Assembly (NCBI GenBank): GCA_903813345.2
Contig: CAIIXF020000001.1
Location: forward strand, 43,493,366-43,557,365
Source of the DNA: Owenia fusiformis
Taxonomy: Eukaryota; Annelida; Polychaeta; Sabellida; Oweniidae
Direction: 5' to 3'
Length of the DNA: 64,000 bases
Shown: piece by piece, positions 39,771-51,405 of the stretch
How positions within the stretch are numbered: position 1 is the stretch's first letter
Layout of the letters: the number at the start of each line of letters is the position of its first letter
The notes under the pieces: generated by a model
What the model was told of the DNA's origin: nothing
Seen by the model: the letters and a program-made list of their open reading frames with translations, nothing else
Databases searched by the model: none
Made by a program: the position numbers and the translations under genes

Positions 39771-40244
39771 TTATGCAATGAAGTCAAGCGGTCTGTTAAA
39801 GCCTCCCCTTCTGTTCATGTATTGTCTATATTTTCTTTTGTGAAGAATGTTTGCGACATATGTATCATTACCATCAACTTTTTTGTTTTTAGTTGTATCG
39901 AAATTTCCAAAACCCATCACCTTCATCATTTGGATCTCCTCCTCAGATTTCCCTTCGAAATCTGCTTCTGAGAGCTGAGGAGCGTTACTAGCTTCTTTGG
40001 ACGACGATGCTTCGCTTATCTCTTCCTCATACCTATCGTACTCTCTTCCGCGCTCATAATCTCTGCCCCTGCTATCCCGACGTTCTCTGTCGGGTCGATC
40101 TCGCCTCCTTGGTGAATTGGATCGAGACCTACGTCTTCTTGGAGACCTCGAACGTCGTCTTCTTCTATCCCTGTCTCGTGAACGGGACCGTGAACGTCTT
40201 CTTTTATCTGCTCTTCTGGGAGAGCGACTTCGACTCCTTCCCAT
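39771..40244 (-). CDS. SNRNP27: SNRNP27, U4/U6.U5 tri-snRNP 27 kDa protein
   Basis: This is a single-exon ORF of 157 aa (human protein 155 aa). The N-terminal half is an arginine-serine repeat region, starting [11 protein letters not shown]. The C-terminal half is the conserved SNRNP27 core: [20 protein letters not shown], then [20 protein letters not shown] near the end. The protein belongs to the U4/U6.U5 tri-snRNP of the spliceosome and acts in 5' splice-site handling. The start is the first ATG of the RS domain and matches the human start. The vertebrate gene is split by introns, so an intronless intact copy suggests either intron loss or a retroposed copy that kept function; I saw no poly(A) tract right after the stop. 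Confidence 0.95.
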   Translation of the reverse strand: MGRSRSRSPRRADKRRRSRSRSRDRDRRRRRSRSPRRRRSRSNSPRRRDRPDRERRDSRGRDYERGREYDRYEEEISEASSSKEASNAPQLSEADFEGKSEEEIQMMKVMGFGNFDTTKNKKVDGNDTYVANILHKRKYRQYMNRRGGFNRPLDFIA

Positions 40245-40822
40245 TTTTCGAATTTACTCTTTGTCATCTATTATCGCCCACTGACGCAGTATTTATGCGA
40301 CCGTCCACTTTTTTAAACGAAAGTTTTTCCAGGGTGACCAGTGGCTACAGAACGTCTCCAAATACAAAATATCCGAATGTAACTCGTAATTTATAATAAG
40401 AAAGACCAAACAAACTGTATGAAATACATCAATGAAAAGTATCAATCATCTAAAAGCACAACCAATCGTTAGAAATCAAATTAATAAATTGCACGTTTGT
40501 TTTTACAGTGTAGTTTCCGGTTTCTAAATTTTTGACATTTTTAAAATGTTAAGTTTTTAAGTTGCTGTCTAGGCCTACTACCACTCTAATGAGAGGTGAT
40601 ATCAAGTGAAGGTATGTTTATAAAAACTTTAGCTGATCCAAGCCTCTTTGGTTTGATTTTAGGCTTTTGCATCTTCAAAAAGTTTCAGTTGAGTGTGACT
40701 GTGAGTGTCTTTTATGATTTTTATGACACATGTCCAAAAATAGGCTACAGTCATTAACATTTCCTCGACGACTTTGGCCCTGGAAAATAAGAAATTTATA
40801 TAGTATTCGCAATGGGTCTACT

Positions 40823-41365
40823 TTATCCCGTTCCCGGACTATAGTCCTGCACTGATCGCATTCATTTGCCTGTACGATTACAACTTGGGAGAATTATCTA
40901 CGCCCCTTACACTTAAGATACCTACCTCAATGCATTGTAGAACTCAAGATGTAACTTCTAATATATTGGAACCACCGATTGTCTGGGTATATCGGCAGAA
41001 CGGGAACATTTTCTCTTTTTCATCGAGAGAGATTCCATCACTTTTCAAAATGGTTGGATTTAAAAGGGGAATCCCCCGTTTGGCTGTCCCGGATGTAGCC
41101 CGGAAGTACCAATATGGAGGAATTTGACGGTTGAAATAAGTTAAAAGTTACACGCAAATATTGCGATCAAAAACGAAAATGTCTTTGTTCTGCCGATAAA
41201 CCCAGACAATTGTGGATTCAACTACACGAAAAGAATGCTAAATTACCAAGGAATCTATTGAAGTAGGTATCTGAAGTGTAAGATCAGTAAAAAATTCTCC
41301 CATGTTGTAATCGCACAGGCAAAAGATTGAGATGTTCACAGGACCATAGTCCGGGAACGGGATAA
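40823..41365. mobile_element. 543-bp foldback element with 8-bp target duplication
   Basis: The ends are TTATCCCGTTCCCGGACTAT and its near-complement ending GGGAACGGGATAA. They are flanked by GGTCTACT at 40815-40822 and 41366-41373. The inverted similarity runs deep into the element (GTCTGGGTATATCGGCAGAAC against GTTCTGCCGATAAACCCAGA). An 80-codon ORF inside has no recognisable features. Superfamily uncertain; the 8-bp duplication allows hAT, P or Merlin. Confidence 0.88.
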
Positions 41366-41755
41366 GGTCTACTTACCAGTAATGTTGCAAGTCCTTGTAC
41401 GCCCAAAGATAACCAATCAAAACCATGGGCTTTCACTGAGTGTCATTTTTATGATTTTTATGACACATGTCCAAAAATAGGCTACTGTCATTAACATTTC
41501 CTCGACGACTTTGGCCCTGAAAAATAAGAAATTCATTCGCAATGTGTCTACTTACCAGTAATGTTACAAGTCCTTGTATGCCCAAAGAAAACATCTTCAA
41601 AATAAGCAATCAAAACCATGGGCTTTCACTGAGTGTCATTTTTATGCTTTTTATGACACATGTCCAAAAATAGGCTATAGTCATTAACATTTCCTCAACG
41701 ACTTTGGCCCTGAAAAATAAGAAATTTATATAGTATTCGCAATGTGTCAACTTAC

Positions 41756-42224
41756 TAGCGTTGTTGCGATTAAGCTATACATCGCGATATACATCGCCAA
41801 AGCTGATTCTGGCGATGTATCGATGTCTGAAACAAAACATCGATGTTTTTAAAAAAAATTAATTTGCTAAATATCACCCTTTCTTATCTTATTTTGACGC
41901 AAATCGCTTACCTTTCTCATGTCTTATTTCATTTCCAATGTTTTCTGATATTCTTTCGCTTTAAAACTGTTTTAGCTAGTCGAAATGAACCTTTTATCTA
42001 AAAAAATTTACTTTACTTTCATTTCACCGTTACTAGAAGTTCCCGGATGTACAAGCGTACTCTTATTAATTTGTTCTGTTCAGTATTTTAGTGCATTAGC
42101 GTTCGGTGTTTCAGTGCACTTTTCTCGGACTTTTTCTCGATGTATATCGCGATGTGCATCGATGTTTACTACTGAAAATTGCCGATGCATCAATGTACGA
42201 TTATGGCACATCGCGACAACACTA
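41756..42224. mobile_element. 469-bp hAT MITE, copy 2
   Basis: This is a second copy of the element at 8369-8837, same length, with ends TAGCGTTGTTGCGA and TCGCGACAACACTA. The 8-bp duplication CAACTTAC is at 41748-41755 and 42225-42232. Confidence 0.95.
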
Positions 42225-42493
42225 CAACTTACCAGTAATGTTACAAGTCCTTGTATGCCCCAAAGAAAACATCTTCAAAATAAGCAATCAAAACCATGGG
42301 CTTTCACTGAGTGTCATTTTTTATGATTTTTATGACACACGTCTAAAAATAGGCTACAGTCATTACATTTCCTCAACGACTTTGGCCCTGAAAAATAAGA
42401 AATCTATATAATTCGCAACATGTCTACTTACCAGTAATGTTACAAGTCCTTGTACGCCCTAAGAAAACATCTTCAAAATAAGCAATCAAAACA

Positions 42494-43181
42494 ATGCCAC
42501 CACCATTTGTTAGATGCCAACCGCTGATCGCTGACTGCCATAACATAAAAACGGAGACCATAACAATATGTTACCATTTTTTGGTGGTGACATAAAAATA
42601 GACACATATGTACAAGACCTAACTTTTGTATATTTCAATCAATTTTGGATAATGTGCAGCAAAGCTATGGCCTTTTATAATTTAGGGAGTTTCAGCCATT
42701 TTGATTTTTTCGAAAATAACATGGCAGAGAAGTTTTGTTTGAATTATTAATCTTACGATTCATGCTTGTTTTGTTTTTGTTGGTTAGGTAACACGTCAAT
42801 TAGCCTAAAATTGTATCAAAGATTAATTTACAATCAACAGTGAGTTTGGTTGTTGATGAAGTAACAAGTGACTGATGTCACAACAGATGATTACTTCAAA
42901 TAGTTCCCTTCCCTTCACAACTTACCCTAAAGATACAGTAATTTTAGGTGGGCTTGTGAATGGTCCAAACACAATCCATAGAACGAAAAGCTTTGTAAAA
43001 ATGTCATCAATTTTTCATCCATTAATTACGCTATATGTATGAAGTTTGATTAAGATTGGGCATCTTTTACATTCTTGTTGAGCCCCTAAATAACTGATCA
43101 CAGACCTTTAGTAAATACAACTTTATTTAAAGTGGGGCTGAAAAGGGATAAACCTTCATCTATCATTTTTCTATGTTGCAG
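42494..43181. other. Upstream region of the LRR gene
   Basis: Contains a single-arm relative (about 42600-42740) of the inner part of the family F foldback at 17.5-18.6 kb (CCTAACTTTTGTATATTTCAA, ATAACATGGCAGAG). A good acceptor (TGTTGCAG) ends at 43181, so a non-coding first exon should lie further left, but I could not place it. Confidence 0.4.
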
Positions 43182-43251
43182 AAAAAAAGTGGATCGTCAT
43201 TATGTGAATTTCACAAAAATCATCATAGAGTATAAACAGGGAAAAGGCAGT

Positions 43252-46200
43252 ATGACCAGTACAGTGTTGACAGCCGAGTTTATAGAGAGACATCTATCAT
43301 CACTTGTGGATCCACCATCAATATGGGAGATTGAGAGAGGGCATTTTTACAAACTTGATTTAAAAATGTGTCAGATGAAGTCCCTGCAGTATGGATTCTC
43401 TTGGGGAGATGAAAGGTAAATTAAAATACAGAGCAGTAGGGGGTGACAATGCAATGCAACCAGCATTTACAATAAATTGAGCAACCAATGTATTTTTACC
43501 ATAAAATAAGTAATATTGATGTATTTTGGATAAGCACACAAATCAACTTAAAATAATTAACAAGTTCTTTTCATTTTCAAATTCATTTGGTACACTTCTC
43601 CATATTTGGCATTACAAGCATTATACACCCTTGCATTATGCATAGATACCTTTCAGATTTTATTTTTTTGTCTCCATATGTGTTTTTATCCCATTTTGAA
43701 AAAGTGCTATATTGTTCTGTATTTTCAGAGTATAACTGTATAAAGAGTAAAAAGCAATGCACATATTTTCAATATATTCATTACTGGTAAGTGTTTTAAT
43801 ATAACTTGTCATAAACTACATTTATAAATGTACAAAGATATTTTTGTATCTAGGACCCCCAAGCCCAAAGTGGTGTCTGTAGTGGAGACTCCATCTAAGA
43901 TCCTCTACATGGATATCTCCCTGAATGACTTGAGTGAACTGGACCATGCAGGGTTGGCTCCTCTGAGAAACCTTCGTGCATTGAATGCCTCGCTGAACAG
44001 AATAACTAGGTAGGATGTATACAGTAATTCAAAGGAAAAACAGATTTATTCAATGACAGTGATTTAATTGCCCCATATGGCGTAAATATCATATATTCTG
44101 TATTTTCACGCTTTGGGATACAGAGGATACATTTTACATCATCATATCCCAGGCTTTGATCTCTAATAATCAAATAAAGTCATTGCATAACTTGCATTGA
44201 TTTTGTAATCAAATTTTTATTTTAGGTTTGTTGGTGTTGAAATATGTAAACATTTACGCTACCTTAACCTCTCTCACAACAACATACAAAATATAGAGGG
44301 CATTGCAAACTGTACATCACTGGCTGAGTTAAACCTCGCTATGAATGACATTGAGGATCTCACCTACGTGCCATCTTTACCTAACCTAACAGTGTTACAC
44401 ATAAACAACAATAAGGTAACAATGCAATATAAATATAATATTATTTCTTCAAAATCTACCAGAATCATCTCTAGTCACCACATTCTTTTATAGAGTAAAA
44501 TCATTTAAAACTTGCATGAAACACACAAAATTAAAATTATGTTAAATTCAATCAAAAATAGATTGAGTAAAGCAGTTAAGTCATGGTTTATGCAATTTTT
44601 GAATTCATTATTATGATAAATCATACTTTTTTCTTGAGCTTAACTCCCTTTGACCATTTTTGATATCAAAGTATTTATTCACTGTATGAACTATGCATAT
44701 ATATATGTTTATATTAAAGAGGACTTTTCATTCCAGTTGAAATCATTAAATGGTATTCAGGCATTATCACACCTAAAGGAATTGCATTGCCAACGCAACA
44801 AATTGGTAAGTCATGATATAGTGTAAAAGCAATTTGTTTTTACTGGGAATGTTTTCTTTGCTCATGTCGCAAGTTTTACTCTTTTGTGGACGTTGTTTGG
44901 CATCCGGCGATTATCATTCGGAATTTGGCATCTGTAACAAATGGCACGTGATGAATTTTGCATGTTAATGATATTATGGCACTTATAAGAAGGCATTTAC
45001 ATAACAAATGTCACCATTTGGAATCACAGTGTTACAGAGTGAGACATCTAGTAAGTCCCTTAAGATTGTCCATTGTACAACAGTTTTTTCATTTCATGAG
45101 TGAAACATTTTGTTTTTAGAGAGATGTGATTCCCATTGCTAGTTCATTTCATCTTATAATGCTGAATGCTGCTGAAAACCAAATAGAGTCTCTGCAAACA
45201 ACTGCTGATATACTCAAAGGCCTTTCTCACCTAAGGACACTTAACATGTTTGTAAGTAGACTCTGTTATGCTGCTTAATAATTAGGGAGGCTATTTTTAA
45301 AATCATTTTTTCGAGAAAAGTGTGAAACTTTTTTATAATATTGTCAAAATGCATTATGAATTTTAAATTCAGGAACATTGTAATCTACAAGTTTTCGGGT
45401 CAATAGACCTCAGGATCAGAGCCCCAGTGGCAAAGCACATAAATACAAATAAACCATGTAGACTTGCCAATGAAAATTGTGCAAGTTGAAGCAAAAAACA
45501 AATTGAGATTGTCGAACAAGCAAACACCACTATGTCACATGATCAAAATGTCATACATATAGGTGTTGGTAAATATCACATTAAATAGACATAGCTAGTG
45601 TCATGAAATAGTCCAGGCTGTTTTGTACATGTAAGAGATTCTACCTGTGCATAAATATATCCATGTTCATACAGTAAACAGTTTACTCATGCTGTGAATG
45701 AGCTAAATGAAATAGAACCTTCATGTCCATATATGTTATTGTTTGTAGAACAACCCAATAGAGAGAGAGTCAAGCTACAATTCTGTACTTACTGATACAC
45801 TTCAACTGCTGACACTTGACAACATTAGCGTGCGTTCACACAGAGATCAAGTAAGTTAATGTTTTATGTAATAGCATCAGTGTGTCAATGAACAGCTCAT
45901 ATACAGTGTCTAAGTACTTAGGTGGGTCAAAAAGTTTTGCAGTTGATGCCATAACTTCAAGGAAAATAGGACTTTTACAATGAAACTTGGTACACATATG
46001 TGTTATACATTTATACATTATATGTCAAAATTTGGGACCTCAATTTTGATTGGTTCTTGAGATATGGTTGCTATGGTAACCAGAGTGGTGGGTACCATGT
46101 TCAACCCGAAATTACGTTTTTCCAAATAGTTTTCTTGCTTGAATAAACTCTTTGTAAAGTAGCAATTAGCATGTGTAAGTGTCTTTGGGTGGCTATTTTT

Positions 46201-48557
46201 CTTCAAATTCAAAGGACAGACATATTTCATTAGAGGAAATAAGTGATTTACTGGATATATCTAAGGGGTCCTATCATACAATTGTCACAAAGATCTTGAA
46301 AAAGCGGTATGTTGCAGCAAAGTGGGTTCCAAAGTTCCTCACAGTGGAGCAAAAGGAAGCACGTCTTGCAGCATCTAGGCAATTTCTGGATACGTTTTGG
46401 CATCATTTCCAAATGCTCCCTGAACCAGTTCATAAGTCTCTTGCAAAGTCTTGCCATTTTGAACCATGCACTGTATCAGATTTCTATGCTTCCATTTCAT
46501 CAATTTGGTTGGTGTGGAAACATCTGCCATTTTGAAAATTTTGGAAAAAAAATTCAAAATTTCCTCACTTTTCCATCTCAATTTTTCAACTGGGTTTTGG
46601 ACAGTATACATCACAAAGGAACTTATCGTGTCTCTTGTCTATTGTGATGTCATAGACACAATTAGAAAAATTGAAGAATTTGAAGAAAAATAGCCACCCA
46701 AAGACACTTACACCTGCTAATTGCCACTTTACAAAGAGTTTATTCAAGCAAGAAAACTATTTGGAAAAACGTAATTTCGGGTTGAACATGGTACCCACCA
46801 CTCTGGTTACCATAGCAACCATATCTCGAGAACCAATCAAAATTGAGGTCCCAAATTTTAACATATAATGTATAAATGTATAACACATAATTATGTGTAC
46901 TAAGTTTCATTGTAAAAGTCCTATTTTCCTTGAAGTTATGGCATCAACTGCAAAACTTTTTGACCCACCTAAGTATTTAAGTAAGAGTATGGTCAGCCAC
47001 AGTTTCGGTATGGTACGGTATGATTCTCAGTTCTTGCCTCTCGATGAGGAAACTGATAAGTACCTACTTACACCTTGGTAATTGAAGTCATGGTATCTGA
47101 ATTTTGAAGGCCAATAACATTCCAGAGAATATTTGTTAATGACATTTTTTTACTATTTTAACAACCCTTCACCCAATGATTGGGTATCAGTAAGTATTGT
47201 TACTCAAATAGAAAATTAAATAATTTACTTTTCAACTTCAGACTGTCGGATACTACAAAAGTGGCTCAAATAACAATATTTCTGGCTTGAAGGAGTCTGC
47301 AAGAGCAGCCTTTCACGAGAAGATCAAAATCCAAAAAGATAAAATGGAAGAAAATGTTAGATTTCTTCAGAGAAGAATTATGTAAGTTCTTGTTTTTTCA
47401 GTGAATAGCTAGTCTGATTTTCTCTCAGCTTGATGAAAATTCTAGATTAATTTAAAATTGTTGAACAAGCTGGTAAACATTTCAAGAATTTTCCTGATTT
47501 TCAAAATCCTAGACTGGATGTAAATAAAATAAAACAAATTGGTATTCTGGTGTCTCACATCCTAAAGCAATATTTTGTTTCTTATGCCTATTGTTTGGTA
47601 CCCTGCGCGCAGAGTCTAGTTATAAACTACCCTCGGCCTAGTATCTGAGTATAGACTCTATATTATTATTATTCTCAACCAATGATCGAATTGGAAGGAA
47701 CACATGCTAAGGGCGAGCTCATTAACTGCACAATTACATGAATTATGTCAGAGAAAATGACCATATATAGGAAGTCGTCCGTTTTCGATGACGAACTCTG
47801 ACTCACTCAGTGAGATCAGAGATTTATTGTAAATTGAAAGAGTGAAGACAAAGCTCTCTTTCAAGAAGTGAAGTCAAACAAATGAAAAGGGTAATCATTT
47901 GGATACTGAGATATCATATATTGAATCAGTCACATATGTTTTCTATTTCTAAAGTTGTTTTCCTCATTTGACAAATGTGACATCATTTTGTTCACTCTAC
48001 CTTATACACTTATAGAGATGTCCAGGAAGAGTACAGGGACTATGAGGATAGGATGAAGAAAGATATGGAATCATGTCTTAGCTACCTAGATGGACTTTCT
48101 CTAGACCAAGCAAGGAACTATGACACTAATGCTATCCGGGGAAATATTGGTTCTCCTGCACCACCTTGGCATGTGAGTGTTTCTTAAAATCTTGTTTTCT
48201 CCTTGAATGTTACTCATGAATATAACTGTGATTTTCACTTTTTTGATACTGAATGTGGATTGGTTTGATCAAGAGGAGGCTGCAACTGGCAACTTTTCCA
48301 AGTGGAGAATGAAAGTCTTTACTGGTATTCTGTCCAATTGTGCCAAAATGTATATAGATAACACAAGGCCTGTTACAGCCATGTCCTCTTCATGTCAATA
48401 AAACAATGTGCTGTTTCCATTGCAGCCAGGACCAAGCTACCATTCAGACAGGACAATCAAGGATAAGAAGGACTACAGTGGCATAAAATCAGCTGATGAA
48501 GTTTTGAGACTTGCAGTCAATGAACTCTCCAAAGAACAGGCTAAATTATCTCAATAA
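43252..48557 (+). CDS. Leucine-rich-repeat protein with C-terminal coiled coil
   Basis: Nine coding exons: 43252-43415, 43854-44009, 44226-44415, 44737-44805, 45120-45251, 45749-45850, 47242-47381, 48016-48172, 48426-48557. They join in phase to 413 aa. Residues about 70-270 form five or six SDS22-like leucine-rich repeats (LRYLNLSHNNIQNIEGI, LTVLHINNNKLKSLNGI), closed by a cap-like NNPIERE stretch. Residues about 290-335 are charged and likely coiled coil. The rest is an uncharacterised tail. No signal peptide is seen. SDS22-class proteins of this shape are common in cilia and centrosomes, but I do not recognise the orthologue. The first exon has a good acceptor at 43181, so a non-coding exon lies further upstream. 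The frame is open from 43182 before the chosen ATG, so a longer N-terminus is possible. Intron 6 carries a mariner derivative. Confidence 0.88.
45917..46973. mobile_element. Mariner derivative with long inverted arms, in LRR gene intron 6
   Basis: The ends are CTTAGGTGGGTCAAAAAG and its complement, flanked by TA (45915-45916, 46974-46975). The arms are about 285 bases each and nearly identical. The centre (about 46200-46690) holds two decayed pieces of mariner transposase DNA-binding region in opposite orientations: plus strand 46215-46390 (ISLEEISDLLDISKGSYHTI, then RYVAAKWVPKFLTVEQKEAR), and minus strand 46375-46530 (RNLIQCMVQNGKTLQETYEL, then VQGAFGNDAKTY). No catalytic DDD region is present, so it cannot move by itself. 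Confidence 0.88.
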
Positions 48558-48921
48558 CGTTCCAATGGAACACATGTGCTCAGATAATTCTCAATCAATA
48601 GACAGCAGATATCCAAAGTGATCCAATCCGAATGCTCATCTAACTTCAGCTGTATGTCGATGTTGTATAAATTCTGTATGTTTTGCTTGCTCAATATGTT
48701 TGTTCTTTTGGATGTGACATAGTCAGCAATTGCTGGTGCAATCTTTTGTAATCATTAAACTGACACGGATCTGTAAAGTTTTATGCTTGGTTCTTCAATG
48801 CATGGAAACTTCTTCTGACAGCATACATGCTTGGGTTTTCCCTTACTCTAAGAATGAAGCTGATCTAGTCAAATTTTTTTGCTACCTGTTTTGCCCCAAG
48901 CAAAAATTGGAGTGAGTGAAG

Positions 48922-48927
48922 AATAAA
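48922..48927 (+). terminator. Candidate polyadenylation signal of the LRR gene
   Basis: This is AATAAA, 365 bases after the stop codon at 48557. No earlier canonical hexamer was noticed on this strand. Confidence 0.45.
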
Positions 48928-50574
48928 AATGTGAAGACAGTATATTGCATAGAACATTGCTTTATTGGATCTCTGATATGATTGAAAAATTGCGATTGCC
49001 ACTGCTTGGTTTCAGGTTAATCTTGTCTTGCTTCTTCAAGAAAATCATTGATTTAATACTTTGTGTTGTATTCAAACCCAGGTCACAGCACTTCTTGTGA
49101 TTTGTCTTTGACCTATGACTGCTGACCTATACCGGCGATTACTAGAGTGCTGCTGACTCGATAAAAGGCTGGCGCTGGCTAGAATTGTCTATGGTTCTAG
49201 CCAGGATAAAAATACCAGTTCTTCAACTCGACAATGGGAAGAACTGCTCTACCTTAGTGACTAATATGTCATGATATGACATCTAAAGAGTCGATAAAAG
49301 ATATATATATATGGTACATCAACATTCCAGTTTCTATTAAGTGCCAAAATTGAAAATAGGGTATAACACAGATAGGTCCTTACATTTACGCTTATATGTG
49401 TTTCAATATTATGAGCAAATATTACCAGAACACATTTGCAGTATTTTCTGTCCAAAAGTCAGTTTCAAGATGGATATTTTAAGTTTTTAGTCAAGGTAAT
49501 TTACCTTTTCATCTGATACATTTTTAATGAATATCCATTCCATTAATACAATTAAACACGGGTACATTTTGATATAGTTTTCTTAGAATAATTATAATTG
49601 ACTAGACTTCTTTGAGCTACCTGGTGATGAAATGCGTATATTGTAATAAGCACCGGCATCTAAGTAATTGCTCATTATAAATCATGTTTAAAGATGTGTT
49701 TACTCAAAAATATGCGACTCAATGTTTGTATAGTCTAGTGTTATGTTTATATTAAAAATTATATTTTTAATATTGTTTGTTTATTAGTACTTTTGTTTGT
49801 TTTAACTGTCATTTGTCATTTGAAATAAATAGTATATTGATTTTTAAAAGAAGTAAAATAGTTCAGTATTACTGGTTGTTTTTAGCCAATTATCAATATG
49901 TCAACAGAACATCACTAGGCAATATAAACTCACTGCCCATCGCCCATCATATTCCACGATGCTAGTCCCACACGAGACATGGTTGAACTTTTGTTGGATT
50001 TTCATATTTTACTTCTTCCATTATAACTCGATTCTGTGAAATTGTATTATCGTTACTTTCATGCCCCATTTATGCATCAGAAACATTTTGACCGAATTTT
50101 TTAACAATATACAAAGCAAGAGATTATTATCATATCATGATGACAATAATTTTACAAAAGAGTTGAAACTGCACAAAAGTGTCAGATATTGCACCAAAAT
50201 GCACCCAGGTTCATTTCGGAGATACCTGGCTTTTATCATTGAGCACTTTTGAAATAAACTTCAGTTTCGTATCTATTCATACAAAGGCCACCAGCAGATT
50301 AATCTTGTTGTTTGCAAAACTGATTTTTTGAAAGGACAAAATTGATCAGAATGTTTTTTTATTCTTATTTTGTGACTGGCATTCAGCATTGGTGACAGTA
50401 TTCTACTTTTGTAACCATGTACAATACTGTAACTTTGGAGGTGGTGACATTTTGTCATGTTAATTCCTTGTTTCAAATTGCTTAAATTAAGTTTTTCCTG
50501 AGATGAATAACAACAAAGCATTTTACCAGAATAGTTTTAGATTGACCAGTTTGGCACTCCTAGTCCCAAAATTA
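48928..50574. other. Non-coding, between convergent LRR gene and eIF3i
   Basis: No gene or clear transposon ends. The GTGACATTTTGTCATGTTAATTC motif near 50443 resembles segments at about 33680 and 44940, suggesting an older dispersed repeat. Confidence 0.4.
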
Positions 50575-51090
50575 CAGTAAAACCTGTATATCCAAACTCC
50601 TCCCAGTGTGAACTTCAACACCGTCTCAGTTCGGAAAAGCAAGCCCAATGTCCTGTTTAAGATCCTCTATTCTTACTTTTGAAAATGGATTCTAGCAATA
50701 CTAACCCACATGAATCTACTTGTTGAGACTCGATCAACTTGAGTTCTGAGAAAATGAGGATTGTAGAAAGGGTGCATTGACTCAACATGGGGACATACAC
50801 CATTAACCATTGTGGTTATACCATCAGGTATGTCACCATGTAAGGTCAATGCACTCTTGCTGAAATCCTCATTTTCTCAGAAGAACTTTGATCGAATCTC
50901 AACAAGTAGATTCCTGTTGGATAGTATTGCTAGAATCCATTTTCGAAAGTTAGAATAGGGGTTCTTAAGTAGGACATTAAAACTTAACTAAGGGCTTTTT
51001 GAAATTTTTGTTTAGTATGACTCCCATTGACTCATTTATTAAAAAAACTTAAAATATGAACACCTACTCATCCGAACATGTTTGTCCAGT
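50575..51090. mobile_element. pogo/Tigger-like MITE with an internal foldback
   Basis: Starts CAGTAAAACCTGTATATCC after TA. The right end is degraded near 51090 (CACCTACTCATCCGAACA). The centre, about 50660-50960, is an imperfect palindrome (TTTGAAAATGGATTCTAGCAATACT against AGTATTGCTAGAATCC). It lies between the tail ends of the LRR gene and eIF3i. Confidence 0.6.
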
Positions 51091-51229
51091 CTCAGTGGCA
51101 GTTGGAAACAAGGCATTAACATGACAAAATGTCAACATCTGTTATTTGTTACAAATGCTTGTAGTGATGACATAAAATTGACTATTCTAAATAACCAAAT
51201 GAACACCATAATTTCCTATTTTGAGACCA

Positions 51230-51235
51230 TTTATT
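51230..51235 (-). terminator. Candidate eIF3i polyadenylation signal
   Basis: The minus strand reads AATAAA here, about 170 bases after the eIF3i stop codon. Confidence 0.4.
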
Positions 51236-51405
51236 TTCACTCAAGATTACTATAAATATTACGTAAAATACAATTTTTCCCGGGTGAAAATGCCTCAATG
51301 TCTCTTCATTATTCCGTACATCCATATTAACTCAATGTCTTAAGAAACATTCAACACCAAATGACGAATGTGTCTATTCAGTAATCGTATGCACTATTAA
51401 ATAGC

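Larger units (their letters stand above)
40703..42493. repeat. Four-unit tandem array (about 184-201 bp per unit), two units interrupted
   Basis: The units start with GAGTGTC at 40703, 41438, 41631 and 42309. Each contains TTTTTATGACACATGTCC, CTCGACGACTTTGGCCCTG and CTACTTACCAGTAATGTTAC. Unit 1 is split by the element at 40823-41365 and unit 3 by the hAT MITE at 41756-42224. Without the inserts the units are about 184, 193, 201 and 185 bases. Confidence 0.9.

Noticed and set aside
40007-40396. 129-codon plus-strand ORF opposite SNRNP27
   Set aside because: It is antisense to the arginine-serine coding region, whose biased codons keep the opposite strand open.
40885-41127. 80-codon ORF inside the 543-bp element
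   Set aside because: It lies in the palindromic interior of a MITE, has no domain-like pattern and no relative was recognised.
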